Source: JBGPHT01 sp041484525
Lineage (GTDB): Bacteria; Acidobacteriota; Terriglobia; Bryobacterales; Bryobacteraceae
Assembly: GCA_041484525.1 (NCBI GenBank)
Contig: JBGPHT010000004.1
Coordinates: 1 to 64,000, forward strand
Direction: 5' to 3'
Length of the DNA: 64,000 bases
Positions within the stretch are counted from its first letter, which is position 1. The number at the start of each line of letters is the position of its first letter. Shown piece after piece: positions 8,106 through 17,880 of the stretch. Below the pieces are notes generated by a model, which was given only the letters and a program-made list of their open reading frames with translations, was not told where the DNA came from and made no database searches. Position numbers and translations under genes: made by a program.

Positions 8106-9477
8106 AAGCTTCCGCCTGCAACTCACCATCTGGTACCTGGCGCTGTTCTCGGTGCTGTTCATCGTGTTCAGCACCTTCCTGTACGGCGTGGTCTCGATGG
8201 CCCTGCGCCGCCAGGTGGAGCAGACGGTCGCGTCCGAAGCCGGCATCGCGGCGGGGCTCTTTCTGGACGAATACCAGGAAATGCATGGCGATGTTTCCAA
8301 AGCCGCTACCGAAGCCGTGGCCGAGATGCAGGGCAACCTGGTGGCGGTGTTCGCGGACCGGACCATGCTGGCGGCCAGCTCCCCGGGCGAGCATCCCGAG
8401 CTGGCGGACGTGGCCGCACGGTCGAGCGGAACCGAACCGCAATTGCTGATCGAGATCTCGCAGTACCACCGTTATGGCGCAGTCGCCAACGTGCGGCGCG
8501 TCCAGGCCGGCGGGCGCGAGTTCCTCGTCATTGCGTTTGGATCGCTCGACGAAGTGGGCCGGCATCTGGATGCACTCAAAGCCGCGCTTCCGCCGGCGGT
8601 GCTGCTGACGCTGGCTCTGGCCGGCATCGGCGGCTATCTCCTCACCAGTTTCAAGCTGCGCCCGCTGGTTCGCATGGCGTCGCAGGCGCGCAGCATCAGC
8701 GAGAAGAACCTCGAGACGCGGCTCGATATCGGACGCGCCGCCGAAGAACTCACGACCCTCGCGCAGTCTTTCAACGAGCTGCTCTCGCGCCTCGACCTGT
8801 CGTTCGAGGGGATGCGACGTTTTGTGGCTGATGCCTCGCATGAGCTGCGCACACCCATCTCCGTGATCCGCGGCGAGGCCGACGTGGCGCTCTCCCACGA
8901 CCGCTCGTCCGCCGAATACCGCGAATCTCTGGCCATTATTCTGGACGAGTCGCGCCGCCTCTCCCGTCTCGTCGACGACCTGCTGAATCTGGCGCGCGCC
9001 GATGCCGGGCACGTGCAGTTGCAGGTAAAGGAATTCTATTTCACCGACCTGCTCGCCGAATGCTGCCGCTCCGTTCAGGCGCTCGCCGCCGCGCGCCGGA
9101 TCGAACTGGAATACCGCGCGGATGACGATGTGCCGTTTCGCGGCGATGAGGTGCTGCTGCGCCGCCTGACGGTCAATTTGCTGGATAACGCCATCCGGTA
9201 CACGCCCGCGGGCGGCAAAGTCTCGGCGTCTATCGAAGCCGAGGAGCATGGTGTCCGGCTGCGCGTGGGCGACACGGGCCCGGGCATCGCGCCCGAGGCC
9301 GTGCCCCACATTTTCGAGCGCTTCTACCGCGCCGATAAGGCCCGCTCGCGCGAGGAAGGCGGGTTCGGTCTGGGCCTGTCGATCGTGAAGTGGATTGCCG
9401 AATCGCATCACGGCGTCGTGGAACTGAGCAGCCAGCCGCTCTCCGGCAGCATCTTCACCGTGACGCTGCCGCGTTGA
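8098..9477 (+). CDS. sensor histidine kinase (HAMP-HisKA-HATPase)
   Basis: The 459-aa inner-membrane kinase has a first membrane helix near residues 10-32, a periplasmic sensor of about 130 residues and a second helix near 160-185. HAMP follows, then HisKA with the phospho-His in DASHELRTPISVIRGE and the ATPase domain with N-box LLDNAIRYTP, GDTGPGIAP and the lid region GLGLSIVKW. It should phosphorylate the response regulator whose stop codon it overlaps. The architecture and the efflux genes 56 bp downstream resemble CusS/QseC-type systems that sense metals or toxic compounds. The signal cannot be read from the sequence. Confidence 0.94.
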   Translation: MIRSFRLQLTIWYLALFSVLFIVFSTFLYGVVSMALRRQVEQTVASEAGIAAGLFLDEYQEMHGDVSKAATEAVAEMQGNLVAVFADRTMLAASSPGEHPELADVAARSSGTEPQLLIEISQYHRYGAVANVRRVQAGGREFLVIAFGSLDEVGRHLDALKAALPPAVLLTLALAGIGGYLLTSFKLRPLVRMASQARSISEKNLETRLDIGRAAEELTTLAQSFNELLSRLDLSFEGMRRFVADASHELRTPISVIRGEADVALSHDRSSAEYRESLAIILDESRRLSRLVDDLLNLARADAGHVQLQVKEFYFTDLLAECCRSVQALAAARRIELEYRADDDVPFRGDEVLLRRLTVNLLDNAIRYTPAGGKVSASIEAEEHGVRLRVGDTGPGIAPEAVPHIFERFYRADKARSREEGGFGLGLSIVKWIAESHHGVVELSSQPLSGSIFTVTLPR

Positions 9478-9497
9478 ACTGCGGTGATTAATCGTGC

Positions 9498-9520
9498 GTT
9501 CATCTGTGAAACTCTATACT
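9498..9520 (+). promoter_or_regulatory. candidate regulated promoter of the efflux operon
   Basis: A -10-like TATACT lies at 9515-9520, and GTTCATCTGTG at 9498-9508 sits in the spacer region just upstream. The motif resembles the two half-sites at 7376-7395 before the response regulator gene. A GAGG ribosome-binding site follows before the ATG at 9533. The promoter call is tentative. Confidence 0.3.
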
Positions 9521-9532
9521 AGAGGCTCTTCG

Positions 9533-10834
9533 ATGCGCAGAACTCCGCTGACTGCGGCTACAGCTCTGGCCCTTTGCATGTGCGCATACGGCCAAAATCC
9601 GCCGGCCGCACCACTCACTCTCACGCTGACGGATGCACTGGAGCGGGCGCGGCAGTACAGCCCGCAATTCCTCTCCGCCAACCTGGCCGCGCAGATCGCG
9701 CATGAGGACAGAGTCCAATCCAAGGCCGCCCTGCTGCCCAGTGTCAGCGGGATCAGCCAGTACATCTATACGCAGCCGAACGGCGCTCCTTCGGGCGTAT
9801 TCGTGTCTAACGACGGCCCGCACATTTACAACAACCAGGCCGCGGTACATGGCGATATCTACGCGCCGGCGAAGTTCGCGGACTACCGGGCGAGCCAAGC
9901 CGCGGAAGCCGTGGCGCGCGCCAGGACCGACATCGCGGCGCGAGGGCTGATCGCCACCGTGGTGCAGAACTACTACACGATGGTCGCGGCCGCGCGCAAG
10001 TACGCCAACGCGCAGCAGAGCCAGCGCGAGGTCGAGCAGTTTGTGGACATCACGCAGAAGCAGGAAGCGGGAGGCGAGGTGGCGCACTCCGACACCGTGA
10101 TCGCGCAGGTCCAACTCTTGCAGCGGCAGCGTGACACGCAGGAAGCGCAGCTCAACGTGGACAAGGCCCGCCTCGGTTTTGCGGTGCTGCTGTTTCCGGA
10201 TTTCCGCCAGGACTTTTCGGTGGTCGACGACCTGGAAGCTGCCCGGCCGCTGCTATCGCTGCCCGAGGTTCAAGCCCTCGCCGGAAGGAACAATCCGGAT
10301 ATCCGCGCCGCCCAGGCCACGGTGGAGCAGCAGACTTTCGAGATCAAGTCGGCGCGCGCCGCCATTCTCCCGTCGCTATCTTTCGACTACTTCTACGGGA
10401 TGAATTCCAATGAGTTCGCGGTCCACAATCGAGACGGCCTGCTGAATCTGGGCTCGGTGGCGCAGGCGCAGTTGACCATCCCTCTGTGGACGTGGGGCGC
10501 TGCGAAGAGCAAGGTCAAGCAGGCGGAACTGCGTCTGCAGCAGGCCCGCGTCGAACTGAGCGCGACGCAACGCCAGCTTCTTTCCAATCTCAATTCGTTT
10601 TATCTGGAGGCGGATCTTGCCGCCTCGCAAATACCCTCCCTGCGGCGTTCCATGGATCTCTCCGGCGAGAGCTTGCGCCTGACGCTGCTGCGCTACCAGG
10701 CGGGCGAAGTATCGGTGATCGAGGTCAAAGATGCGCAGACTACGCTGGTGCAGGCGCGCATCGCATACGAAGACGGCATGGTCCGCTACCGGCTGGCGCT
10801 GGCCAACCTGCAGACGATCACGGGGGTGTTCTGA
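9533..10834 (+). CDS. TolC-family outer membrane efflux protein
   Basis: The 433-aa protein is the outer-membrane channel of a tripartite pump. A signal peptide is visible (MRRTPLTAATALALCMCAYG, cleavage near residue 20). Two repeated OEP domains follow, with long heptad helices such as LRRSMDLSGESLRLTLLRYQ near the C-terminus. The start at 9533 gives the signal peptide directly and has GAGG 8 nt upstream; a frame start at 9494 adds a poor leader. Its stop codon overlaps the start of the membrane-fusion gene (TGATG), so translation is probably coupled. Confidence 0.93.
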   Translation: MRRTPLTAATALALCMCAYGQNPPAAPLTLTLTDALERARQYSPQFLSANLAAQIAHEDRVQSKAALLPSVSGISQYIYTQPNGAPSGVFVSNDGPHIYNNQAAVHGDIYAPAKFADYRASQAAEAVARARTDIAARGLIATVVQNYYTMVAAARKYANAQQSQREVEQFVDITQKQEAGGEVAHSDTVIAQVQLLQRQRDTQEAQLNVDKARLGFAVLLFPDFRQDFSVVDDLEAARPLLSLPEVQALAGRNNPDIRAAQATVEQQTFEIKSARAAILPSLSFDYFYGMNSNEFAVHNRDGLLNLGSVAQAQLTIPLWTWGAAKSKVKQAELRLQQARVELSATQRQLLSNLNSFYLEADLAASQIPSLRRSMDLSGESLRLTLLRYQAGEVSVIEVKDAQTTLVQARIAYEDGMVRYRLALANLQTITGVF

Positions 10835-12171
10835 TGCTGCCATCGAAATCCACACTTTTCCTGATCGCCTTGAGTCTGCTGGCCGCGTCCGGCTGCTCTA
10901 AGAAAGAGGAGGAGCAGGCGGAGGCGCCCGCGCCCGTCCAGGTAACCGTCGCGACCCAGGACACGATCCGCCGCGCGGTGATCGCCGATGGCGTGCTTTT
11001 TCCGCTGAACCAGTCTTCCGTGACGCCCAAGGTTACGGCGCCGGTCCAGAAGTTTTATGTCAACCGCGGCGACCACGTGAGGGAAGGCCAACTTCTCGCG
11101 ACTCTCGAAAACCGCGATCTCACGGCGGCGCTGGCCGAAAGCAAGGGCGCCCTGGACCAGGCCGAATCGAACTTCCGCGCGACGCAAGGCGCCACCGTTC
11201 CCGAGGCCGTTGTCAAAGCGCAAGCCGACATCGACGCGGCCAGGCAGGCGCTCGACGCGGCGAAAAGAGTGCTGGACAGCCGTGAGAAATTATTCCAGCA
11301 AGGAGCGCTGGCGGGCCGTCAGGTGGATGAAGCCCGCGTGAATTATGCCCAGGCGAACAGCCAGTTCATCTCCGCGCAAGAGCACGTGCGAGCCCTGCAA
11401 GCCGTCTCCAAGGACGAACAGATCAAGGCCGCCGCCGCGCAGGTGGAATCCGCGCGCTCGCACTACCAGTCGCTCGAGGCGCAGCTCAGCTATTCGCGGA
11501 TCGTGAGCCCCATTGGCGGCATTGTGGCGGACCGCCCGCTGTGGGCCGGTGAGACTGCCAGCGCCGGTACGCCGCTGTTGACCGTCATGGACATTTCGCG
11601 CGTGGTGGCGCGCGTGAATATTCCGCAGAACCAGGCGTCCATCGTCAAGGTGGGCCAGCCCGCCATCGTCCGCCAGTCGGATAGTGGGTTGGACGTGCCG
11701 GGCAAGGTCATCGTCGTGAGCCCTGCCACCGACGCCAACAGCACCACGGTTCAGGTCTGGGTGGAAGTCGCGAATCCGGGAGAGCTCCTCAAACCCGGCG
11801 CCAGCGTGCATGTCACGATCGTTGCCGAGACCGTCAAGAATGCGACCGTAGTGCCGGCGACCGCCATTCTGCCGGGAGAAGAAGGCGGCACCGCCGTGCT
11901 GACGGTCGGCTCTGACTCGACGGCGCACAAGAAGAATGTCGAATTGGGAATCCGCGAGGGCGACAAGGTCCAGATCCTGAACGGCGTCAGGCCGGGTGAC
12001 CAGGTGGTGGTGGTGGGCGGCATGGGAGTGGACGACAAGGCCAAGGTGCGGATCGTCGATACCAGCGTGGAGGAAGCGGACGACGAGGACCAGGCAGACG
12101 AGCCGGCGGCGGACAAAACGAAAGGCGGTAAGGATCAGAAGAAAGACGAGGCGAAGCCGAAAGCGAAATGA
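10834..12171 (+). CDS. RND efflux periplasmic adaptor (membrane fusion lipoprotein)
   Basis: The 445-aa protein is a HlyD/AcrA-type adaptor linking the RND pump to the TolC channel. The N-terminus is a lipoprotein signal with lipobox LAASGC (Cys21). A split biotinyl-lipoyl domain surrounds a long coiled-coil hairpin (about residues 80-210), with QLLATLENRDLTAALAESKG before and LSYSRIVSPIGGIVADRP after it. A beta-barrel and a membrane-proximal domain follow. The C-terminus is a highly charged, Asp/Glu/Lys-rich tail of about 40 residues. The start codon overlaps the upstream stop, and its own stop overlaps the RND gene (ATGA). Confidence 0.93.
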   Translation: MLPSKSTLFLIALSLLAASGCSKKEEEQAEAPAPVQVTVATQDTIRRAVIADGVLFPLNQSSVTPKVTAPVQKFYVNRGDHVREGQLLATLENRDLTAALAESKGALDQAESNFRATQGATVPEAVVKAQADIDAARQALDAAKRVLDSREKLFQQGALAGRQVDEARVNYAQANSQFISAQEHVRALQAVSKDEQIKAAAAQVESARSHYQSLEAQLSYSRIVSPIGGIVADRPLWAGETASAGTPLLTVMDISRVVARVNIPQNQASIVKVGQPAIVRQSDSGLDVPGKVIVVSPATDANSTTVQVWVEVANPGELLKPGASVHVTIVAETVKNATVVPATAILPGEEGGTAVLTVGSDSTAHKKNVELGIREGDKVQILNGVRPGDQVVVVGGMGVDDKAKVRIVDTSVEEADDEDQADEPAADKTKGGKDQKKDEAKPKAK

Positions 12172-15100
12172 GCGATCTTTCGACACCCCCTCCGGTCACC
12201 GATGCGGACGCGCCACACTGGACTGCGCGCCACGCGAAGCCGATCGTCTTTGTCATTCTCACCATGGTCGCGGTGGGAATCTATCTGGCCTTCACGATTC
12301 CGGTGGCGGTTTTCCCGGACACAAATTTCCCGCGCATCGTGGTGGGAGCGGACAACGGAGTTTTTCCCATCGACCAGATGCTGGTTACCGTGACGAAACC
12401 CATCGAAGAGGCCGTCAACACGGTGCCCGGCCTCGACCACCTATGGTCGATTACCAGCCGCGGCACCGCGGAAGTCGACCTGTTCTTCTCGTGGAACGCC
12501 GACATGTACCGGACGCTGGAACTGGTCAACGCCGCGTTGGCGCGCGTGCAGTCCACGCTGCCGCCTACCGCCAAGATCACGGCCAACCGTCTGACCTTCG
12601 CCGCGTTTCCGATCGTCGGCTACAGCCTGACTTCGGACAAGATCCCGCAGACCACGCTCTGGGAGATGGCAAATTACGAAATCAAGCCGCGGCTGAATCG
12701 CCAGCCGGGCGTTTCGTCGGTGGTGGTGCAGGGCGGGCAGGTGCCGGAATTCCAGGTGCAGCCGGACCCCGCCAAGCTGGTCCAGGCGGGCGTCACTATT
12801 CCCAACATTCTCGACGCCGTCGCGCGTAGCAACATGATCGACTCGCCGGGTCTGATCGAGACCAATCATCAACTGGTGCTAAGCCTGGTGAGCGGCCAGA
12901 CGCGGACCCCGCAGGAGATTGCGAACATTGTCATCAAGACCACACCGGCGGGCGCGCCCGTGCGGATCGGCGACGTGGCTACCGTCGGTCCTTCGGTGAT
13001 GCCCGTCTACACCGTGGTCACCGCCAATGCCAAGCCTTCGGTGCTGCTCAATGTCTACCGGCAGCCCGACAGCAACACAGTTGCGGTGGCGCGTGCGGTT
13101 CATCGCGAGATGGAGCAGATCCGGAAGACCCTGCCGCGGGGTATCGAGCTGCGCCCGTTCTACGATCAATCGGAAATCGTCAGCGACTCCATCAGGAGTG
13201 TGCGCGATGCCATCCTGATCGGCCTGGTTCTGGCATCCCTCATCATGGTGCTGTTTCTGCGCGATTGGGGCACATCGCTGGTGGCCGGCCTGGTGATTCC
13301 CGCCACCATCGCGGTGACCTTCGTCATGCTGCGCCTGATGAACGAGAGCTTCAATCTCATGACGTTGGGCGGCCTGGCCGCTGCGGTCGGCCTGGTGATC
13401 GACGACGCCATCGTGGTGGTGGAGAACATCGTGATGCACCGCGATTCCGGCCAATCGCGGGCCGAAGCCATCCGCAGCGCGATCCGCGAAATCCGCGCTC
13501 CACTGGTGGGGTCCACCATCACGCCGATCGTGGTCTTCCTGCCGCTGATCTCCATCACGGGGGTGACCGGCGTGTTCTTCCGCGCGCTGGCAGTCACGGT
13601 CGGAACGGCGCTACTGACGTCGCTCGCGCTCGCCCTCACGTGGACCCCGACCCTCAGCCACTACTTCATTCGCCAGCGCTCCGGCCGCCCGGGGCACCAC
13701 ACCGTGCCGCCCTTCGTCATGAACGCCTACGAGCGCGTCCTGCGCATCTCGCTCGAGCGTCCGATAGTACTGGCGATTTTCTCCATCCTGCTGATCGGCG
13801 GCTCCTACGTCTGCTATCGCAACACCGGGTCCGACCTGCTGCCGGCGATGGACGAAGGCGGCTTCATCATCGACTACATCATGCCGGCCGGTTCCTCGCT
13901 CGAAGAGACGAACCGCGTCATCACGCACGTGGAGCAGATTTTGCGCGCCACTCCCGAAGTGGAGAGCACTTCGCGCCGCACCGGTCTGCAACTGGGCCTA
14001 GCAACGGTTACGGAAGCCAACACCGGCGACATTTCCGTCAAGCTGAAGCGCGACCGCGATCGCGCCGGCGATGAAGTGATCGCCGGCGTACGCGCCAAGA
14101 TCAAGAAGGCCGAGCCCGTTCTGGACGTGGAATTCCCGCAGCTCTTGCAGGACATGATCGGCGACCTCACGAGCGCTCCCGAACCGGTCGTCATCAAGCT
14201 CTTCTCGCAGGATCCGGAACTGTTGCACCGCTGGGCTCCGCAAGTCGGCAGCACCATCAAGAAGATTCCGGGGGTGGTCGACATACTCGACGGCATCGAA
14301 AATACCATCAGCGGTCCGGCCACAGTGTTCCACGTGGACCCTGTGGTCACGGCGCGGTCGGGCTTCTCGCCGCAGGAAGTGGAATTGGACGCGAGCGCCA
14401 TTCTGCAGGGGGAACCCGCGTCCACACCGGTGGTCGTCAACGACCGCTCCTATACGATTCGCGTGCGTTTCCCGGCGGAGACGCGAACCTCGCTCGATGC
14501 CATCCGCAACACGATGCTGGTCAGCGGGACCGGCAAGACCGCGACTATCGGCACGCTCGCCGATATCGTCGAGATCCCCGGCCAGACGGAAATTCGCCGC
14601 GAAAACCTGCAGCGCGATGTCACCGTGACCGCGCGCTTCGAAGGCATCAACCTGGGCGACGGCATGGCCAAGGTGCAGAAGGCGATCGAGGACATGAAAC
14701 TGCCTCCCGCCATCCGGGTGCAGTACGGCGGCCAATTTGAGGAGCAGCAGAAATCGTTCGGCGATCTGGCGTTTGTCCTGGCGCTGGCGATTGTCCTGGT
14801 GTTCATTGTGCTGCTATTTGAATTCGGGGGGTTCGCCGCGCCCATCGCGGTGATCTCCTCGGCGTTGCTTTCCACTTGCGGCGTGTTCCTGGCGCTGCTC
14901 ATTACCAAGACGACGTTCAACCTGTCTTCCTTCATGGGCCTGATCATGGTGATCGGCATTGTAGCGAAGAACGGCATCCTGTTGCTGGACGCCGACCAAA
15001 GATTCCGCGCCGCCGGCGTTCCGGCCGAAGAGAGTATGATTCGCGCCGGCGAGCGCCGGCTGCGTCCCATCATGATGACTGCGCTGGCCACCGTGGCCGG

Positions 15101-15248
15101 CATGGTTCCGCTGGCGCTGGCACTGGGCGCCGGTTCGCAAATGCTACAACCCCTGGCCATCGCGGTGATCGGCGGTATCGCCGCCTCGATGGTTCTCTCG
15201 CTGGTGGTGACTCCGGCCGTTCACTACTACTTAGGAGGCCGGAACTAA
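12168..15248 (+). CDS. RND efflux transporter, hydrophobe/amphiphile type
   Basis: The 1026-aa inner-membrane protein is a proton-driven RND pump of the AcrB/MexB class. It has twelve membrane helices in the usual 1+5+1+5 pattern, two large periplasmic loops, and the helix-4 motif GLVIDDAIVVVENI. The double Asp there is typical of drug and organic substrate pumps rather than heavy-metal CzcA pumps. A conserved repeat VIGIVAKNGILLLD lies in the second half. It is the third gene of the TolC-adaptor-pump operon, with a 4-bp overlap upstream. The substrate is not identifiable; the adjoining sensor kinase suggests induction by an external compound. Confidence 0.95.
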   Translation: MSDLSTPPPVTDADAPHWTARHAKPIVFVILTMVAVGIYLAFTIPVAVFPDTNFPRIVVGADNGVFPIDQMLVTVTKPIEEAVNTVPGLDHLWSITSRGTAEVDLFFSWNADMYRTLELVNAALARVQSTLPPTAKITANRLTFAAFPIVGYSLTSDKIPQTTLWEMANYEIKPRLNRQPGVSSVVVQGGQVPEFQVQPDPAKLVQAGVTIPNILDAVARSNMIDSPGLIETNHQLVLSLVSGQTRTPQEIANIVIKTTPAGAPVRIGDVATVGPSVMPVYTVVTANAKPSVLLNVYRQPDSNTVAVARAVHREMEQIRKTLPRGIELRPFYDQSEIVSDSIRSVRDAILIGLVLASLIMVLFLRDWGTSLVAGLVIPATIAVTFVMLRLMNESFNLMTLGGLAAAVGLVIDDAIVVVENIVMHRDSGQSRAEAIRSAIREIRAPLVGSTITPIVVFLPLISITGVTGVFFRALAVTVGTALLTSLALALTWTPTLSHYFIRQRSGRPGHHTVPPFVMNAYERVLRISLERPIVLAIFSILLIGGSYVCYRNTGSDLLPAMDEGGFIIDYIMPAGSSLEETNRVITHVEQILRATPEVESTSRRTGLQLGLATVTEANTGDISVKLKRDRDRAGDEVIAGVRAKIKKAEPVLDVEFPQLLQDMIGDLTSAPEPVVIKLFSQDPELLHRWAPQVGSTIKKIPGVVDILDGIENTISGPATVFHVDPVVTARSGFSPQEVELDASAILQGEPASTPVVVNDRSYTIRVRFPAETRTSLDAIRNTMLVSGTGKTATIGTLADIVEIPGQTEIRRENLQRDVTVTARFEGINLGDGMAKVQKAIEDMKLPPAIRVQYGGQFEEQQKSFGDLAFVLALAIVLVFIVLLFEFGGFAAPIAVISSALLSTCGVFLALLITKTTFNLSSFMGLIMVIGIVAKNGILLLDADQRFRAAGVPAEESMIRAGERRLRPIMMTALATVAGMVPLALALGAGSQMLQPLAIAVIGGIAASMVLSLVVTPAVHYYLGGRN

Positions 15249-15266
15249 CGAACAAGGAGTAACACG

Positions 15267-16271
15267 ATGAAAAAGATTCTGATGCTATCTCTGGTGGCGG
15301 CCGCCGCGTTCAGCGCGGAAGGCTACAAAGTTCTGAACAAGATCAAGATCGGCGGCGACGGACGCTGGGACTACGTAACGATGGATAGCGCCAACCGCCG
15401 GCTCTACGTTTCTCACGGCACCAGCGTCGAAGTGGTGGATCCCGACGCCGGCAAAGTGGTGGGGACGATTCCCCAACTGCACGGCGTGCACGGCATCGCG
15501 ATTGCGCCCGACCTCAACCGCGGATACATCACCAACGGACAATCCAACAGCGTGACCGTCTTCGACCTGAAGACACTGGAGAAGGTCGGCGAGCCGGCGA
15601 CCGGCAAGAATCCCGACGCAGTCTGCTACGAGCCGAAAACCAAGCGCGTATTCGCCATCAACCACACCGGCAACGACGCCACCGCGATCGACGCCAAGAC
15701 CAACGAGATCGTGGGTACCTTCCCGATCGGGCCCGCGCCCGAGTTCTGCGCTGTGGATGGCGCCGGCAAAGTGTACGTCAACCTCGAGGGATCGAGCGAG
15801 ATTGTAGAGATCGATGCCGCCAAGCCGGACGTAGCTCGCCGCGCTTCGCTGGCGCCTTGCGACGGGCCGACCGGCCTCTCGATCGACGTCAAGAATAAGA
15901 AGCTGTTTCCCGTGTGCGGCAACAAGATGATGGCGGTGGTGGACATACCGACCATGAAGGTGATTGCCACGCCGGCCATCGGCCCGGCGACAGACGGCGG
16001 CGGCTTCGACTCCGGGCTCGGTCTGGCATTCAGCGCGAATGGGGGAGACGCCACGCTGACCATCGTCAAGCTGGTCAACGGCAAGTACGAGGCTGTCGAC
16101 AACGTGACCACGGAGCGCGGCGCTCGCACGATGGCGGTGGACGAGAAGACGCACCGCGTCTACCTGCTGGCAGCGGAGTACGGGCCGGCGCCGGAGGCGA
16201 AGGAAGGCCAGAAGAAGGGTCGTGCGCCCGTGCTGCCCGACAGCTTTCACGTGCTGGTGGTGGGGAAGTAG
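15267..16271 (+). CDS. secreted YVTN/YncE-type beta-propeller protein
   Basis: The 334-aa product starts with a short signal peptide (MKKILMLSLVAAAAFSAEG). It then repeats beta-propeller blades of the YVTN kind, for example RRLYVSHGTSVEVVDPDAGK, GYITNGQSNSVTVFDLKTLE and RVFAINHTGNDATAIDAKT. Such proteins fold as seven-bladed propellers in the periplasm or outside and are numerous in Acidobacteria. A strong AAGGAG precedes the ATG. It follows the RND gene by 18 bp on the same strand, so it is probably co-transcribed. Its role in efflux, if any, is not known. Confidence 0.85.
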   Translation: MKKILMLSLVAAAAFSAEGYKVLNKIKIGGDGRWDYVTMDSANRRLYVSHGTSVEVVDPDAGKVVGTIPQLHGVHGIAIAPDLNRGYITNGQSNSVTVFDLKTLEKVGEPATGKNPDAVCYEPKTKRVFAINHTGNDATAIDAKTNEIVGTFPIGPAPEFCAVDGAGKVYVNLEGSSEIVEIDAAKPDVARRASLAPCDGPTGLSIDVKNKKLFPVCGNKMMAVVDIPTMKVIATPAIGPATDGGGFDSGLGLAFSANGGDATLTIVKLVNGKYEAVDNVTTERGARTMAVDEKTHRVYLLAAEYGPAPEAKEGQKKGRAPVLPDSFHVLVVGK

Positions 16272-16278
16272 GCCGTAG

Positions 16279-17880
16279 TTACGGGGCGCGCAGCAACTCG
16301 CGCTGCTTCTCGCCGATTGACCGCCAATCGAAATTTCGCACCGCATGCGCACACGCGGCGCGCGCCATTTGTTCGCGCCGCTCCGCATCGGCGATCAGCG
16401 TCGCCACGCCTGCCGCAAACGCCTCGGCGGTATCCCCCACCCACACGCTGTGCCCGTGCAGCAGCCCCAATCCCGCGCAGCCGGATGTCGTCGAGACCAC
16501 GGCCCGCTGCATCGCCATCGCTTCCAGCACCTTCACGTTGGTGCCCGCCGAAACCGTGGTGGGCACGATCGCCAGGTTGCACTCCACGTATAACGGCCTC
16601 ACATCAGGGACGAACCCCAGCAGCCGGATGCGGTCGTCCGCACGCGGCTCGGGAGAGTCGGTGAAGGCACGCCAGTAGGTGAGGTGGTCCGGCCCGCACA
16701 CCACCGTCAGGGTGAGCTGCGGGAATTTGTCGCGCAACAGAGGCCACACTTCGCCCGTGAAAAAACGGTACGCCGCCACGTTCGGGAAATGGCGGAACGA
16801 CCCGACAAACAACAGCCGCTGTCCTGGCAGCTCGGCCTGGGGGCAAAAACGCTCCAGGTCCACGCCGTTCTCGATCACGGTGCCGGTCCCCAGCAGCTCC
16901 GCATCCTTCTTAGACATCACCGCCACCTGCGGGTATCCCGCCACGGCGCGCCGCTCGAACCGCCGCCAACGAAACCAATCCCACCAAGCTGCGAATGTGC
17001 CCTCGCGGCGCGCGATCTGCGCGAACAGGTCGTAGGTCACGTCGTGCTCCACCAGCACGTCGCCGCCGTATTCCGCCAGTTGCGTGTACTCCACCTGCAG
17101 CAGTTCGAAGCCGAATGCCAGCCGCTCCTCGTCGATGGCGAACTGCATTCCGAGAGAGCGGAACTCGCGCACCTCCGGCGGCAACAGCGTCGACCAGCGC
17201 GGCTCCCGGTATCGCGGCTTCTGCACCGTCACCACGCGCGCGCAGAATTCCAGTAGGGGGCCGGCATCGGGCGCCGCGTCGCCGTCGGTGAATGCGAGCA
17301 GCTCGACGTCGAATTCGCGCGCCATCTCACGCAGCAGATGGTAAATCCGCACCGCACCGCCGTGCGCCAGCGGATACGGGAAATAGGGCGACAGCACGGC
17401 CACGCGCCGGCGGCCATCGGAGCAAGGACGCCCGTCGATGCGTCGATGCCCCTGCGGCACGATGGTCTTGTCGCGCTTCGGGAACGGCCACCACCGCGGC
17501 CGCAGATAGATGCGGTCGAGCGGCACGCCGCGCCAGAAAAGAAAGGACGCCATGCTTGGCTTCAGGTGGTGGCGCTCGAGTCGCGAATTGTACGCCAGAA
17601 TCTTGCGCGGGGCCATCCGGTACGCCGCGCGCCGCAGCGCGCCGTGCTCCCCGCCGAGCAGCACCGGAGCGAGGCCGATGCGATAACGGCGCAGCGTGCG
17701 GCGCAGCTCTGTCCAGTTCTCGGGAGTGATAACGAAGTGCCGCCGCTCGGGCACCAGCCGCTTTACTTCTTCCGCCATGCGCTGGCACAGGTCGGGATCG
17801 CCGCTGCAGAAAGTCGCGACCACGCCGTCGGGATCTTTGCCGAGCAGCCGGAAGATCCAGCGCTTCAGCCGCTCCTTCAC
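16279..17880 (-). CDS. family 4-like glycosyltransferase
   Basis: The 533-aa protein has a C-terminal GT-B nucleotide-sugar domain (about residues 340-530). It contains RLLFVGSFRHFPNVAAYRFF, a D-rich strand DDRIRLLGFVPDVRPLY and the family 4 signature AGTNVKVLEAMAMQRAVV followed by STTSGCAGLG. The N-terminal 160 residues are an unusual basic region without a clear family match. The start is a GTG at 17880 overlapping the MFS stop (GTGA); a much longer frame to 18813 exists only as antisense-frame read-through of the MFS gene. Acceptor and product are unknown; a cell-surface polysaccharide role is likely. Confidence 0.85.
   Translation of the reverse strand: MKERLKRWIFRLLGKDPDGVVATFCSGDPDLCQRMAEEVKRLVPERRHFVITPENWTELRRTLRRYRIGLAPVLLGGEHGALRRAAYRMAPRKILAYNSRLERHHLKPSMASFLFWRGVPLDRIYLRPRWWPFPKRDKTIVPQGHRRIDGRPCSDGRRRVAVLSPYFPYPLAHGGAVRIYHLLREMAREFDVELLAFTDGDAAPDAGPLLEFCARVVTVQKPRYREPRWSTLLPPEVREFRSLGMQFAIDEERLAFGFELLQVEYTQLAEYGGDVLVEHDVTYDLFAQIARREGTFAAWWDWFRWRRFERRAVAGYPQVAVMSKKDAELLGTGTVIENGVDLERFCPQAELPGQRLLFVGSFRHFPNVAAYRFFTGEVWPLLRDKFPQLTLTVVCGPDHLTYWRAFTDSPEPRADDRIRLLGFVPDVRPLYVECNLAIVPTTVSAGTNVKVLEAMAMQRAVVSTTSGCAGLGLLHGHSVWVGDTAEAFAAGVATLIADAERREQMARAACAHAVRNFDWRSIGEKQRELLRAP

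Noticed and set aside
8074..9411. Long minus-strand frame across the kinase gene
   Set aside because: The plus-strand kinase has all expected motifs; the opposite frame has no family features.
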